Shown: piece by piece, positions 1 to 9,603 of the stretch
How the letters are laid out: each line of letters opens with the position of its first letter
Numbering within the stretch: position 1 is the first letter of the stretch
DNA from: Nymphaea colorata
Taxonomy: Eukaryota; Streptophyta; Magnoliopsida; Nymphaeales; Nymphaeaceae
DNA length: 12,500 bases
NCBI RefSeq assembly: GCF_008831285.2
Contig: NW_022204651.1
Location: 12,501 to 25,000 of the forward strand
Direction of reading: 5' to 3'
Program-made: the position numbers and the translations under genes
Notes under the pieces: model-generated
Databases searched by the model: none
The model's input: the letters and a program-made list of their open reading frames with translations, nothing else
What the model was told of the DNA's origin: nothing

Positions 1-156
1 CCCTTTCTTCACTGCGAGCGGCCATTTTTTCTTGGTTCCGCGTGCTTCCGTAGCTGTCTTTTCAGCTTCTCCTGCGTCCGGTTTTGCCTGGGCCATTTGT
101 AGTCCACGCGGTGCGACTGCCTTCTTCTCGGCCTCCGACTGCTGTCAAGGCCTGGG
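1..156. other. Left host flank, no gene recognised
   Basis: This is the sequence before the left LTR. It has no counterpart next to the right LTR, so it is host or older-repeat DNA outside the element. Frame 2 of the + strand is free of stops from base 2 up to the LTR border (about 52 codons), but it starts outside the window and its translation matches no family I recognise. It may be chance. Confidence 0.5.
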
Positions 157-791
157 TGGGAACCCGGCTAGGACTGCCTAAGCTCGCTGCCGAATGCCGA
201 ACTCCCTTCCCAAGATCTCTTGGGGCAGGCTCCGAATAGGCTAAGTATTAAGAAGACTTTACACTCTTTCCCTGCCGGACAGCAACCCCGGCTTAATTTC
301 CCAAGTTAGGACAGAATTACAAGAGTGTTTCCCGAACCCAAATAGCCAATCCTACTACAAGAATGCTAAGGGGCTCAAGGCTTAATACAACCGCGACGAT
401 ACAACTTAAACGCTCACCTCACTCAACCACATTCACATCCAAGCATTCATCAAAAACATACATGCCTAAGCGCACAAACCACACCCTCAACCCCTAGGTG
501 GCCAAGCCGCAAGGAGGTGTGTCGTCGGCTGAACGAGCCTCCGAGGACCTCACTATGCCGCGCGCCGTGTAGGCGGGTTTGTAAGCAAGAACACCCTCCC
601 CGTGCTATAGTGGGACAGGGTACAAACCTCCTCGGAGCTAGTCCGAGCTATCCACCGAGGCTGGAAAACCAGAAACTAAGCCTCGGTACTCAGCAAATGC
701 CTCCTCGCCCAAGCTGGACAGCAAGCTCCACGACCCCAACTCACCGGTCGCTTGATGGCTCACGGTTCACCTCAGCAACAAGGGAAGCACG

Positions 792-818
792 GATTACTGT
801 TACAGCAAAACAGTAATC
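792..818. repeat. Perfect 10-bp inverted repeat in the left LTR
   Basis: The arms GATTACTGTT (792-801) and AACAGTAATC (809-818) are exact reverse complements around a 7-base loop. In the element transcript this would form a stable hairpin in the LTR part nearer the primer-binding site. Function unknown; chance is possible, although a perfect 10-bp arm with a short loop is uncommon. Confidence 0.6.
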
Positions 819-1232
819 GAACAACAGAGCCAAAGTATGAAATGCCTCACAAGATGCGATCTAAACCCCTCTTTGTATTCTGTTAAGGGGGAAGCAGGCG
901 TCGAACTGGTGTCGACGAGCACCCTTCAACTCCAAGGTTGCGGCTCACGGACTGTTGCAGTCTATGCTAACAGGTTGCAGCCCATCCTCGTTGCAGCAGG
1001 GGTATGCTCCGCCAAAACAAGTGCAAGCACGATCAAATCCAGGATATAATCAAAGGAAAACAAGGGATTCAAGGAGCTGAAATCACCAGAGATACTCGTT
1101 TCCCCAATATCGAAGAAAACGAGATCGGGGTAGCGTCGAGGCTTGGCCTCTGTTCTGGAAAACGAAGAAGACAGGTTCAGGCGCTGGCAGAGAGTGGCCT
1201 CCAGTCTAAAATTCGTATAAAATCACAGGAGT

Positions 1233-1588
1233 CTCCAAAAATCCCCAAACTTGGTCAGCAACAAGTAGACATCCTCAGGAGTGGACGCTCCAAGTTTGAG
1301 CCAAATCCGACGAGTTTAAGGCCAGGTCGTTGAGCTCTGAAAATCGCGCACGTTCTGTCCTTCGTTCAGAAATGTATCAGGCGCAGAACAGCTTCAGGAC
1401 TGCTGGAGAGGTCTTCGATGGAAAAATCATAACAATTCATAGACACCTCCAAAAATCCTGAAATTTGGACTGTAGCAAGACCACTAGCCAAGGAGTAGAC
1501 GCTCCAAATTTGAGCTGAATCTGAGCTGTCTAGACCCCAGTCGTTGATCCCTCAAAGTCGCTGTAGTTCTGTCGCCTGTTTCAGGAAG
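1233..1588. repeat. Degenerate ~214-bp-period repeat inside the left LTR
   Basis: Two diverged copies run from about 1233 to 1372 and from 1447 to 1588. Both start CTCCAAAAATCC, both carry GACGCTCCAA followed by TTTGAGC about 55-60 bases later, then GTCGTTGA and a TTCTGTC segment. The spacing between copy starts is 214 bases. A fainter AAATTTGG echo appears at about 1687 and 1862. The two copies are much more diverged from each other than the two LTRs are, so the duplication predates this insertion. Confidence 0.6.
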
Positions 1589-2802
1589 AGCCGTCGTGCA
1601 GAAGAACAGCCACAGGTCTTCAAATCGCCACTCCGCCTCAATGCGATCAAATCAAGAGATGAAACCACTTGCAATCGACAGATAATTAAATTTGGAACAA
1701 GCTAAAGTCAATAGATCACCCGGTGATGCTGCATTCCCAATGTTCTAAGCGAATATTGGGTTACAGCCGCCTGTGGCGGAGAAACAGGGATGCTCGCCGC
1801 CGATTCCCGCCAGATTCAGACCGTCGCCTCCAGAAACGCCATCTACAGTCCGATCGACGTCAAATTTGGTGGAGATGATCTCAGGGATGTTGGGAATCTA
1901 ATGGCACCGGAATCGTGAAGATCCAACGGTTGGATCGCCGGAAGTGTCGCCGGAAACAGGAACTGGTCGGCGGAACTGCGTGACAGAACCTACTCCGACT
2001 TCTCAAGCTCGTAACTCACTCAATACTGAACGGATTGACGCGATTCCACTTCCTATAGAAAGCTTGGTTCGGTGGGAAGCGAACAGTATCAAAATCCCCA
2101 AAAGTTATGGCCGATTGACCCTTCGATTTAAGCTCGGATTGAGACTGGCTGTGGTAGGCCTGTTTCAACCGAATGCTCAAAAAGAGGCTCGATCATCCTC
2201 CAAACGACCCCCAAACCCATTCTCCTTCGCTTCGATCCTTCTTCAGATCATCCTCACGGATTCCAGAAGGATCCCACGGCATACAAACGAATTGGGGAGG
2301 CGATTTACAGTCACTACAAGAGGAAATGACGCTGGAAAAACACACTTAGCTGTATTTCTGTGAACGGACGATCAAATGCATCTCAGATCTTCACACCGCC
2401 GTGTAGGCATTGCGCGAAGGCTGGAGAATGCCTTCCGGATGGTGGATGACGCCTCTCGACACCCCTGTGGCTGAGGAGTCCGCACGGCATTCACCTTTGC
2501 TTCTGCTCGGGTAGACGATGAAGAAGACAACCCGCCGGCTGCTTGCTTCGTTTCACCTCCTAGTAGAGAAAACCAGCGGAGGGTGTGGGATAATGTCGGG
2601 TTGCCAATCCGCCATTGATGAATCTGAGGAGGCTGGAGAAGAACCTCAGATGTTTCACACAGAAATGGGGAGGAAGAAGAAGATGGAGGCGCAAGAAACG
2701 CGCGGGTGAAGAGAAACCTGTTTCTATTAGAAACTTTGTCCAAAAATCATTAACAACTTAGGGTTAACTTCACAAAGACACTATTTAAAGTGTAGCATGA
2801 CT

Positions 2803-2868
2803 CGGTTCGGTCTATGTCTCGAACCGGGTCGGTACAAAACTGAAACATAACTAAAAATGAAACCGGTT
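2803..2868. repeat. GGTTC/GAACC motif cluster in the left LTR
   Basis: CGGTTCG (2803-2809) and CGAACCG (2820-2826) form a 7-bp inverted repeat with a 10-base loop. The palindrome AACCGGTT follows at 2861-2868. The same cluster recurs in the right LTR at 11175-11240. It may be a protein-binding or RNA-folding element; the role is not known. Confidence 0.45.
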
Positions 2869-3038
2869 CCTACTAAAAACGCTGGATTTGGATCGGGTCC
2901 TAAGACGGGATCCTGTCAAAACCGCTCCGACTGACCCGTAATGCTGTAATCACTCCGTCTCGGCCTGAAATGGTCGGCTTGGGGCTGAAAACTCCTCCAA
3001 CTCAGTCTCGGTCCACTGGGCATGTGTGGCTAGGTCGG

Positions 3039-6000
3039 TCAGCTGGGCCCGGACAACTCCAGCTCACTGCATCGGCTAGCCTCCCTAAGAAAAATGCTGT
3101 CCTCGCTGGAATGACCTCCGTGCGTGATACCCTCGGAACAAGGATCGGCCACCCGCCCGAGTGCTGCTGCTGCTAGTGGTGATGGTGGTGCCCGCTCGTT
3201 AGCCTCTCTAAGGTTTCCGCTGTGCACTCTGATAGCGTCCTCGCTCGCTACAACCTCACAATGCTCCAGGTGACCTCCAGCGTCGACGCTCTCCTGCGCG
3301 CGGCACCCGTCTGCGTCCTCGATGCCCGGTAGTCGGCGATGTCCCTCGGCTGTGCGCTCGGCCGTGCCCCGGAGTTGTGCTGCGCCTGTGGCCGGCAGTG
3401 GCATGCCTCCGACGATTACCTGGTGTGACGTTAGGCCTTGTGTGGCGTTATTAGCGCTACAAGCTGCACCATTCACAGTTAGTAAAGCCTCTCTGCCCCT
3501 TACACTCAGTGGCCAAGTCTCACCCTTACCAAGTCTCTCATGCCCATCTGGCGACAAAGGGTTCGCGCAGACAAGCTTAGCGCTATCGGCCTGTGGTAGT
3601 TGATGGGATTCGGCAGCAATCAAGGCTAGTCCCGGCCTAGTCCTAGGGAGTTCCGTATCAGATCCACCACGCTGAGACTGAGCTTGTCCCCAAGCTCTAG
3701 TAGTTGGGAAATCCTGGACAATCCTGTCATATAGCTCCCATGATGTACCTGAATCTGGGCCGTCCCACTCAACTAAAACCTCATGTCTCTGACGCCCCTC
3801 TCTCTGCAGGTGCCGGTGACGAAGTATCCTATACGGTCTAGGCCGAAAATCTGGCAAAGGTTCAATAAGTTCTGGCAACTGACCAAAATGCGGCTTGAGT
3901 CTAGTTACATGGAAGACCGGATGGACTAATGCGGTGGGTGGTAGTGCTAACCTGTAGGCTCCTTTGCCAACTCTTTGCAAGACCCGGAATGGCCCATAAT
4001 AACGGGGTAAAAGTTTGGAATAAGGCTGTCCAAGCAACGATTTTTGTCGCATAGGTAGCCTCTTCAACCATGCCATGTCCCCAACCTTGAACTCTCGATC
4101 TTTGCGGCCTTTATCATATGTTTGTTTCATTCGATTCTGGGCTCTTACGATATGCTGCCTCAAAACTGTCAAGATCTCATCCCGATTACGGAGTGTGCAG
4201 TCCACCTCATCATCTTGAGCTGTCCCTACTTCATAGTTTGGAATGAGTGGAGGAGGACACCCATACAGTGCCTCGTAGGGAGTGATACTAGTCCCGGAAT
4301 GGAGACTAGTGTTGTAGGACCATTCTGCCCAAGCAAGATACCGAACCCAAGTGTTCGGTCGTTCCCCCGCGAAACAACGCAGATAGGTCTCTAGTGTCCT
4401 GTTCACCACCTCGCTTTGCCCATCGGTTTGCGGGTGGTGGGCTGTACTGAAATGCAATGAAGTCCCAGCCATGCGCATATACTCGCGCCAAAACGCACTA
4501 AGGAATATCGAATCCCTATCACAAACGATAGTGCTCGGCATTCCATGAAGTTTGCCGACATAGTCTTGGTATATCCCGGCAACCAACGGCCCATTGTAGT
4601 GTCTTGGAAGAGGGGCAAAATGCCCATATTTCGTCAATCTGTCCACCACTACAAACACCGCTTCCTTTCCTTCCGAACGTGGCATTGCATCAATAAAATC
4701 CATTGATACATCAGCCCAAGGTTTTGTAGGTATTGGCAATGGGTGCATCAGCCCGGGTGGCTTGGTTGCTTCATACTTTTCCCTTTGGCAAATCTGACAA
4801 CTCCTCACAAACTCTTTGACTTCTCCTTTTAGACCTTCCCACCAAAATTGGGTTTTGATCCTTGCAAGCGTTTTGGCCACGCCTTCGTGACCTGCGGTGG
4901 TTGAACAATGAAAGTGTGATAGGAGCTCCTTTTTGAGGGAGGAACCGCGTGGTACCACAGCTTTGCCCTTTCGGTAAAGCACGTTCCCCTTCATGCCATG
5001 GTTTGGGATTGATCCCGGATTCTGCTGAACCGATGCTCTAAGTAGTCTCAAACCTTCATCAGCCTCTTGCTCAATGACCAATCGCTGCCACAAATCGGTT
5101 TCCAGAACGGACAAGGTTAGAAATTGCTCTCCAAGTCTCGATAACGAATCAGCCGCCGAGTTTTCGGTTCCTTTCTTGTATTCGATTGTAAAATCGTAAC
5201 CCAATAGCTTGGCGAGCCATCTTTGTTGAGTAGGCGTTGAGACCCTTTGTTTGAGCATATACCTTAAACTACTATGATCCGTTCTCACAATGAATTTGCG
5301 CCCGATGAGGTAGGGCCTCCATTTCTCCACGGCCAACACGATGGCAAATAACTCCTTTTCATATGTGGATAATGGCTTTGCCCTATGGGTGAGAGCCTTG
5401 GACATGTAGGCTATTGGGTGGCCCTTTTGGCTGAGGACAGCCCCAACACCAACGTCGCTTGCGTCCGTCTCCACCACGAAATCAAGTGAAAAATCTGGCA
5501 AGGTTAGCACGGGCGCGGCTAACATTGCTGCCTTAAGCTTTACGAATGCTTCCCTTGAGTGATCCGTCCAGGTGAACTCCCCTTTCTTCAACATTTTCGT
5601 CAAAGGGGAGGCTATAGATCCATAGCCTTGAATAAACCTTCGATAGTAACCAGTAAGACCTAGAAATCCTCTCATTCCTCTCGGGTCTTTTGGCAAAGGC
5701 CATTGCTCCATGGCATGGAGCTTTTCTGGATCAGCTCTAACACCTTCCTTGGACACTATGTGTCCCAAATAGCCGATTGATTCTTGACCGAAACTGCACT
5801 TAGAAGCTTTTGCAAAGAGTTCATTCTGCCTCAAAATTTGTAGTGTCTTCCTTAAGTGGACAATGTGGTGCTCTAATGATCGACTGTAAACCAGAATGTC
5901 ATCGAAGAAAACTAGAATGAAATCCCTCAGATGTGGTCTGAAAATATCATTCATACATCGTTGGAATGTAGCCGGGGCGTTGGTTAATCCGAAGGGCATG

Positions 6001-8486
6001 ACCAAGAACTCATAATGCCCATCGTGAGTTCTAAATGCAGTCTTGGGTACGTCATGCTTATCCATGCGTATCTGATGGTAACCAGCCCTTAAGTCAAGCT
6101 TGGAGAAAATGGAAGCGCCCGCCAATTCATCAAGGAGTTCGTCAATGACGGGTATAGGGTGGCGGTCCTTAATCGTGACTTCGTTAAGTGCCCGATAATC
6201 AACACAAAATCTCCAAGTTTCATCCTTCTTTTTGACTAACAAAACAGGAGAGGAGAAGGGACTGCTACTCGGGCGAATGATTCCCCCTTCAATCATTTCT
6301 TTTACCAATCTCTCTATCTCCGTTTTCTGTGTAAACCCATAACGATAAGGCCTAACATTTACCGGTTCTGCCCCGTTTGATAGGACGATCCTGTGATCGT
6401 ATGATCTTGGAGGAGGTAACCCTTTAGGTTCAGAAAAGACATCTTCAAAACCATCCAATACTTGCTGAACTTCCTTGGGAATGACTTCGGTCTCTGTCCC
6501 TTTTGGAGGTACATCAGTGGCTAACGATATCAGCCAGAGGGCTGGCTGTTGAGCTACGAGAGCCTTGATGGCTGCCTTCGGTTCCAAGTTGGGCTGGATT
6601 CCTTCGAGTGTCACTTGATCTCCTCCTTCCCTCTCAAATCTCATCTTCATTTTGGAGAAATCCCAGTAGATTCCCCCAAGTGTCTCTAACCAATCAACAC
6701 CAAGAACAAGGTCCATCCCTTTTATCGGAAGAACTAAGACATCTATCTTGTATGGGATCCCTTGCACGGTTATATCCATGTTTCGGCAAATGTGGACGCA
6801 AGGTAGCCTTGTTCCATCTCCTACCAAGACCGTGAGTGGTGCTTGATCTTCCAATGTGCATCCGCTATCCTTGGCCGTTTCTAAACTCATAAAATTATGA
6901 GTTGCTCCCGAATCTAGCAAGATTGTGACTCTGTGCCCTTGAATGGTTCCAAGAACACGCATTGCTTTAGGACGGTTTGGGTCCCTCATGGAGTGAAGAA
7001 CCCCATCCACCTTCTCAATTTCCGTTGGGCACTCTTGTTCTACTGGTTGCTCTTCCTCAACTGGGATTGAAACCTCAACTTCGTCCTCATCCTCTACAAC
7101 CACCATTAGCTGAAACCTCTTACATTTGTGTCCCTTGAACCACTTTTCCTCACATGACACACATAGCCCGGCTTTGAACCTTTCATCCCTCTCCTTAGCG
7201 GTGATGTAACGAACCGGAACATTGTCCCTAACGGCTGGACGTGTATCCCTCTTTGGAAACCCTTGTGGCTGTGGTTTAGGAGTAGGCCTGTTGAAATTCC
7301 CTTTGTTTTGGTTGAATCCTCCGGTCTTAGAGAATTTCTCATACGCTGCCCGTTTGAGGAGCTTTTCCTCCATAACTCGTGCCCTTGCAAAGCAACTGTC
7401 TAAGTCTACATGTTCCTCGGATAGCATCTCAATTCTAATATCCTCTCTCAATCCCGACATGAATGCACCTATGAGTGCGGGTTCGGGCCAATCTCCAACC
7501 ATACATGACATGTCCTCAAATCGACCTTGAAACTCCTCCACGGTAGTGATTTGTTTCATGTTGATGAGCTCCACATGATAGTTAGTATATGACGAGACTC
7601 CAAAGCGAGCGAGTAATGCATTTGAAAATGTTTCCCATACCATGACCGGGTTTTTCCTCTTGTACGACCGATACCACCTCATAGCTGCCCCTTCAAAGTA
7701 GATCATGGCCGTTGTAATTTTTTTGTCTTCCCTAACTTCTTGGCACTCAAAGTATTGCTCCGCTTTAATCACCCAATCTTGGGCGTTTTTGCCATCAAAC
7801 TTAGGAAAGTCAACCCGAATGTTGGATCTGGGTTCTATGTTCCTTTGGCCCCTCTTTTTCTCACTTCTTTGTCCGATTCTCTCACTATCTTCATCTGAAA
7901 TTTCTTCAAAATCATTGTCTACCAGTGGTTTGGAACAAGTTGCCATGTTAACTCCCATGGTCTTTTTATTTCCCATGTGAGCTTCATTGGTTTTGGGTGG
8001 AACTTGATTATCTTTTCCAATTTTAATCCCTCCAAAACTCGATGCGGCATGCTCTTTGGGAGCTTGATATGATGTGTGAGGCTCTTCATAAGGTCCTTTT
8101 CCCTTATCTTCTCGGTTGTGCCCATGATTAACGGATCTTTCCATACGGTCCATTCTTTGATTTAGCCCTTCTATACTTTCTGACAATTGGTCCATTTTAT
8201 TCATTCGGCCGGTTAAGAAACCCAATTGGTGACTTATTTGCGTGAAGTTATCAGTCATACGAATCATAGCTTCCTCAAAGCGAGACAACCTCTCTTCCAC
8301 ACGTGATGGCTGGTCTTGCCGACTCATTCTTACTCTCATTTCCTCAAGTTCGGTTTCTATCCGTGAGAACTTTTCTCGGTTTGATTCATTCCTTCCGCTG
8401 CCCTCATGAACTGATTCGGTGGCTGCATCTTCGACGCCCAATTCCATTTCCTGTTGCTCAACTCTTGAGTTCTTCTTCTTTGCCAT
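3039..8486 (-). CDS. gag-pol: Gag-Pol polyprotein of a Ty3/gypsy chromovirus
   Basis: This is a single 1,815-codon frame with no internal stop or frameshift. The start ATG at 8486 lies 23 bases after the primer-binding site and opens M-A-K-K-K. It encodes structural Gag followed by protease, reverse transcriptase, RNase H and integrase. These package element RNA in cytoplasmic particles, copy it to DNA and insert that DNA in the nucleus. Order by residue: coiled-coil-like N-terminus about 35-120, Gag core about 224-376, zinc knuckle 442-455, protease D525-S-G, RT about 726-906, RNase H about 1003-1117, integrase about 1185-1500, chromodomain-like tail about 1549-1594. Gag and Pol share one frame, so no frameshift signal is needed and the protease must cut the product. 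Residues from 1610 on are LTR-encoded. The other LTR copy would stop after residue 1620, so the final 195 residues are either a stop-loss artefact or a lost extension. The domain calls are firm; the C-terminal end is uncertain. Confidence 0.96.
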   Translation of the reverse strand: MAKKKNSRVEQQEMELGVEDAATESVHEGSGRNESNREKFSRIETELEEMRVRMSRQDQPSRVEERLSRFEEAMIRMTDNFTQISHQLGFLTGRMNKMDQLSESIEGLNQRMDRMERSVNHGHNREDKGKGPYEEPHTSYQAPKEHAASSFGGIKIGKDNQVPPKTNEAHMGNKKTMGVNMATCSKPLVDNDFEEISDEDSERIGQRSEKKRGQRNIEPRSNIRVDFPKFDGKNAQDWVIKAEQYFECQEVREDKKITTAMIYFEGAAMRWYRSYKRKNPVMVWETFSNALLARFGVSSYTNYHVELINMKQITTVEEFQGRFEDMSCMVGDWPEPALIGAFMSGLREDIRIEMLSEEHVDLDSCFARARVMEEKLLKRAAYEKFSKTGGFNQNKGNFNRPTPKPQPQGFPKRDTRPAVRDNVPVRYITAKERDERFKAGLCVSCEEKWFKGHKCKRFQLMVVVEDEDEVEVSIPVEEEQPVEQECPTEIEKVDGVLHSMRDPNRPKAMRVLGTIQGHRVTILLDSGATHNFMSLETAKDSGCTLEDQAPLTVLVGDGTRLPCVHICRNMDITVQGIPYKIDVLVLPIKGMDLVLGVDWLETLGGIYWDFSKMKMRFEREGGDQVTLEGIQPNLEPKAAIKALVAQQPALWLISLATDVPPKGTETEVIPKEVQQVLDGFEDVFSEPKGLPPPRSYDHRIVLSNGAEPVNVRPYRYGFTQKTEIERLVKEMIEGGIIRPSSSPFSSPVLLVKKKDETWRFCVDYRALNEVTIKDRHPIPVIDELLDELAGASIFSKLDLRAGYHQIRMDKHDVPKTAFRTHDGHYEFLVMPFGLTNAPATFQRCMNDIFRPHLRDFILVFFDDILVYSRSLEHHIVHLRKTLQILRQNELFAKASKCSFGQESIGYLGHIVSKEGVRADPEKLHAMEQWPLPKDPRGMRGFLGLTGYYRRFIQGYGSIASPLTKMLKKGEFTWTDHSREAFVKLKAAMLAAPVLTLPDFSLDFVVETDASDVGVGAVLSQKGHPIAYMSKALTHRAKPLSTYEKELFAIVLAVEKWRPYLIGRKFIVRTDHSSLRYMLKQRVSTPTQQRWLAKLLGYDFTIEYKKGTENSAADSLSRLGEQFLTLSVLETDLWQRLVIEQEADEGLRLLRASVQQNPGSIPNHGMKGNVLYRKGKAVVPRGSSLKKELLSHFHCSTTAGHEGVAKTLARIKTQFWWEGLKGEVKEFVRSCQICQREKYEATKPPGLMHPLPIPTKPWADVSMDFIDAMPRSEGKEAVFVVVDRLTKYGHFAPLPRHYNGPLVAGIYQDYVGKLHGMPSTIVCDRDSIFLSAFWREYMRMAGTSLHFSTAHHPQTDGQSEVVNRTLETYLRCFAGERPNTWVRYLAWAEWSYNTSLHSGTSITPYEALYGCPPPLIPNYEVGTAQDDEVDCTLRNRDEILTVLRQHIVRAQNRMKQTYDKGRKDREFKVGDMAWLKRLPMRQKSLLGQPYSKLLPRYYGPFRVLQRVGKGAYRLALPPTALVHPVFHVTRLKPHFGQLPELIEPLPDFRPRPYRILRHRHLQREGRQRHEVLVEWDGPDSGTSWELYDRIVQDFPTTRAWGQAQSQRGGSDTELPRTRPGLALIAAESHQLPQADSAKLVCANPLSPDGHERLGKGETWPLSVRGREALLTVNGAACSANNATQGLTSHQVIVGGMPLPATGAAQLRGTAERTAEGHRRLPGIEDADGCRAQESVDAGGHLEHCEVVASEDAIRVHSGNLREANERAPPSPLAAAALGRVADPCSEGITHGGHSSEDSIFLREASRCSELELSGPS
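3661..3673 (-). other. Polypurine tract (plus-strand DNA primer site)
   Basis: On the minus strand the 13 bases just before the LTR start TGATACGG read AGCGTGGTGGATC. This is where the RNase H-resistant primer for second-strand DNA synthesis must lie. The tract is only partly purine (GTGGTGGA) and therefore weak. It overlaps gag-pol coding sequence (residues about 1605-1609). The position is firm because the LTR border is clear; the exact primer is inferred. Confidence 0.55.
3702..4934 (-). other. Integrase with GPY/F module and chromodomain-like tail
   Basis: Residues about 1185-1595. The zinc-binding HHCC set is H1193, H1200, C1230 and C1233. The catalytic triad is D1263 (SMDFID), D1323 (VCDRDSIF) and E1359 (GQSEVVNRT), so the last two are separated by 35 residues as in D,D35E integrases. 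A GPF motif at 1498-1500 marks the GPY/F module. The tail about 1549-1594 ([19 protein letters not shown]) looks like a plant group II chromodomain, with two tryptophans kept but few other aromatic cage residues. Such tails are thought to steer insertion toward particular chromatin; that role here is inferred. Confidence 0.93.
5136..6311 (-). other. Reverse transcriptase and RNase H domains of Gag-Pol
   Basis: RT occupies residues about 726-906. The three catalytic aspartates are D798 (in [10 protein letters not shown]) and D862-D863 (in [10 protein letters not shown]); the primer-grip region [10 protein letters not shown] follows. RNase H occupies residues about 1003-1117, with D1008 in ETDASD, the glutamate of [10 protein letters not shown], the aspartate of RTDHSSL and D1113 of AADSLSR. 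The full active-site set is therefore present. The phrases [11 protein letters not shown] and [11 protein letters not shown] are those I associate with Reina-type elements rather than Tekay/Del or CRM. Confidence 0.95.
6672..6965 (-). other. Aspartic protease domain of Gag-Pol
   Basis: Residues about 508-605. The active-site motif is [11 protein letters not shown] with catalytic D525-S526-G527, the usual retropepsin signature of Ty3/gypsy elements. A hydrophobic run followed by [12 protein letters not shown] (about residue 595) is the conserved end of the domain. It would act as a homodimer and cut the polyprotein into mature proteins. Exact cleavage sites cannot be read from the sequence. 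Confidence 0.9.
7107..8486 (-). other. Gag region of the polyprotein (capsid core and zinc knuckle)
   Basis: Residues 1 to about 460. The N-terminal ~120 residues are highly charged with regular hydrophobic spacing (for example [13 protein letters not shown]), which suggests a coiled coil. Residues about 224-376 form the retrotransposon Gag core, recognised by [14 protein letters not shown], the AAMRWYRSY stretch and LLARFG. Residues 442-455 are an RNA-binding zinc knuckle, C442-x2-C445-x7-H453-x-C455. This differs from the standard CX2CX4HX4C, but I recall a similar spacing in related plant elements. The boundary with protease is inferred. Confidence 0.85.
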
Positions 8487-8509
8487 AGCTGCTCAATCAG
8501 CCCCAAGGT

Positions 8510-8521
8510 GCTCTGATACCA
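8510..8521 (-). promoter_or_regulatory. Primer-binding site for initiator tRNA-Met
   Basis: On the minus strand this reads TGGTATCAGAGC, complementary to the 3' end (with CCA) of plant initiator methionine tRNA. The match covers 12 bases and then breaks. It lies 6 bases after the 5' LTR border at 8528 and 23 bases before the gag ATG. It primes first-strand DNA synthesis and fixes the orientation of the element. Confidence 0.93.
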
Positions 8522-9162
8522 AACTGGTGGGAACCCGGCTAGGACTGCCTAAGCTCGCTGCCGAATGCCGAACTCCCTTCCCAAGATCTCTTGGGGCAGG
8601 CTCCGAATAGGCTAAGTATTAAGAAGACTTTACACTCTTTCCCTGCCGGACAGCAACCCCGGCTTAATTTCCCAAGTTAGGACAGAATTACAAGAGTGTT
8701 TCCCGAACCCAAATGGCCAATCCTACTACAAGAATGCTAAGGGGCTCAAGGCTTAATACAACCGCGACGATACAACTTAAACGCTCACCTCACTCAACCA
8801 CATTCACATCCAAGCATTCATCAAAAACATACATGCCTAAGCGCACAAACCACACCCTCAACCCCTAGGTGGCCAAGCCGCAAGGAGGTGTGTCGTCGGC
8901 TGAACGAGCCTCCGAGGACCTCACTATGCCGCGCGCCGTGTAGGCGGGTTTGTAAGCAAGAACACCCTCCCCGTGCTATAGTGGGACAGGGTACAAACCT
9001 CCTCGGAGCTAGTCCGAGCTATCCACCGAGGCTGGAAAACCAGAAACTAAGCCTCGGTACTCAGCAAATGCCTCCTCGCCCAAGCTGGACAGCAAGCTCC
9101 ACGACCCCAACTCACCGGTCGCTTGATGGCTCACGGTTCACCTCAGCAACAAGGGAAGCACG

Positions 9163-9189
9163 GATTACTGTTACAGCAAAACAGTAATC
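9163..9189. repeat. Perfect 10-bp inverted repeat in the right LTR
   Basis: The right-LTR copy of the hairpin at 792-818, with the same arms at 9163-9172 and 9180-9189. In the minus-strand transcript it lies about 640 bases before the primer-binding site. Confidence 0.6.
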
Positions 9190-9603
9190 GAACAACAGAG
9201 CCAAAGTATGAAATGCCTCACAAGATGCGATCTAAACCCCTCTTTGTATTCTGTTAAGGGGGAAGCAGGCGTCGAACTGGTGTCGACGAGCACCCTTCAA
9301 CTCCAAGGTTGCGGCTCACGGACTGTTGCAGTCTATGCTAACAGGTTGCAGCCCATCCTCGTTGCAGCAGGGGTATGCTCCGCCAAAACAAGTGCAAGCA
9401 CGATCAAATCCAGGATATAATCAAAGGAAAACAAGGGATTCAAGGAGCTGAAATCACCAGAGATACTCGTTTCCCCAATATCGAAGAAAACGAGATCGGG
9501 GTAGCGTCGAGGCTTGGCCTCTGTTCTGGAAAACGAAGAAGACAGGTTCAGGCGCTGGCAGAGAGTGGCCTCCAGTCTAAAATTCGTATAAAATCACAGG
9601 AGT

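Larger units (their letters stand above)
157..3660 (-). repeat. Left LTR (3' LTR of the minus-strand element)
   Basis: This LTR matches 8528-12040 with an offset of 8371, rising to 8372 after a 1-base gap at 2360/2361 and to 8380 after an 8-base gap at 3629/3630. The only substitution I found is A at 344 against G at 8715. The LTR begins TGGG and ends ATCA on the + strand, which is the expected TG...CA. On the minus strand it starts TGATACGG just after the polypurine tract. It carries the last 206 codons of the gag-pol frame (3039-3660). Between 157 and 3038 I see no gene; the short open frames on both strands have no recognisable protein character. Confidence 0.95.

Noticed and set aside
1944-2363. 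Plus-strand open frame of 139 codons in the left LTR and 168 codons in the right LTR
   Set aside because: It has no recognisable domain, it is antisense to the element, and the 1-base indel between LTRs changes its C-terminus. It looks like a chance frame.
2450-2500. CTGAGGAG core reminiscent of a hammerhead ribozyme
   Set aside because: The hammerhead core needs CTGATGA and a downstream GAAA with paired stems. The core is changed here and I see no matching GAAA or helices.
2372-2743. Minus-strand open frame of 123 codons, repeated at 10744-11115
   Set aside because: It is in the sense orientation and identical in both LTRs, but it has no domain, is rich in low-complexity serine runs and has no conservation evidence. 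Young LTRs are identical anyway, so identity is not support.
3161-3195. GCT/GGT trinucleotide run in the LTR
   Set aside because: Only a few imperfect units in each LTR copy, within the GC-rich open frame. Too short to call a microsatellite.
4122-4394. Plus-strand open frames opposite gag-pol (also near 6608, 7222, 7705 and 8303)
   Set aside because: They are antisense shadows of a strongly conserved coding sequence, with no domain or start context of their own.
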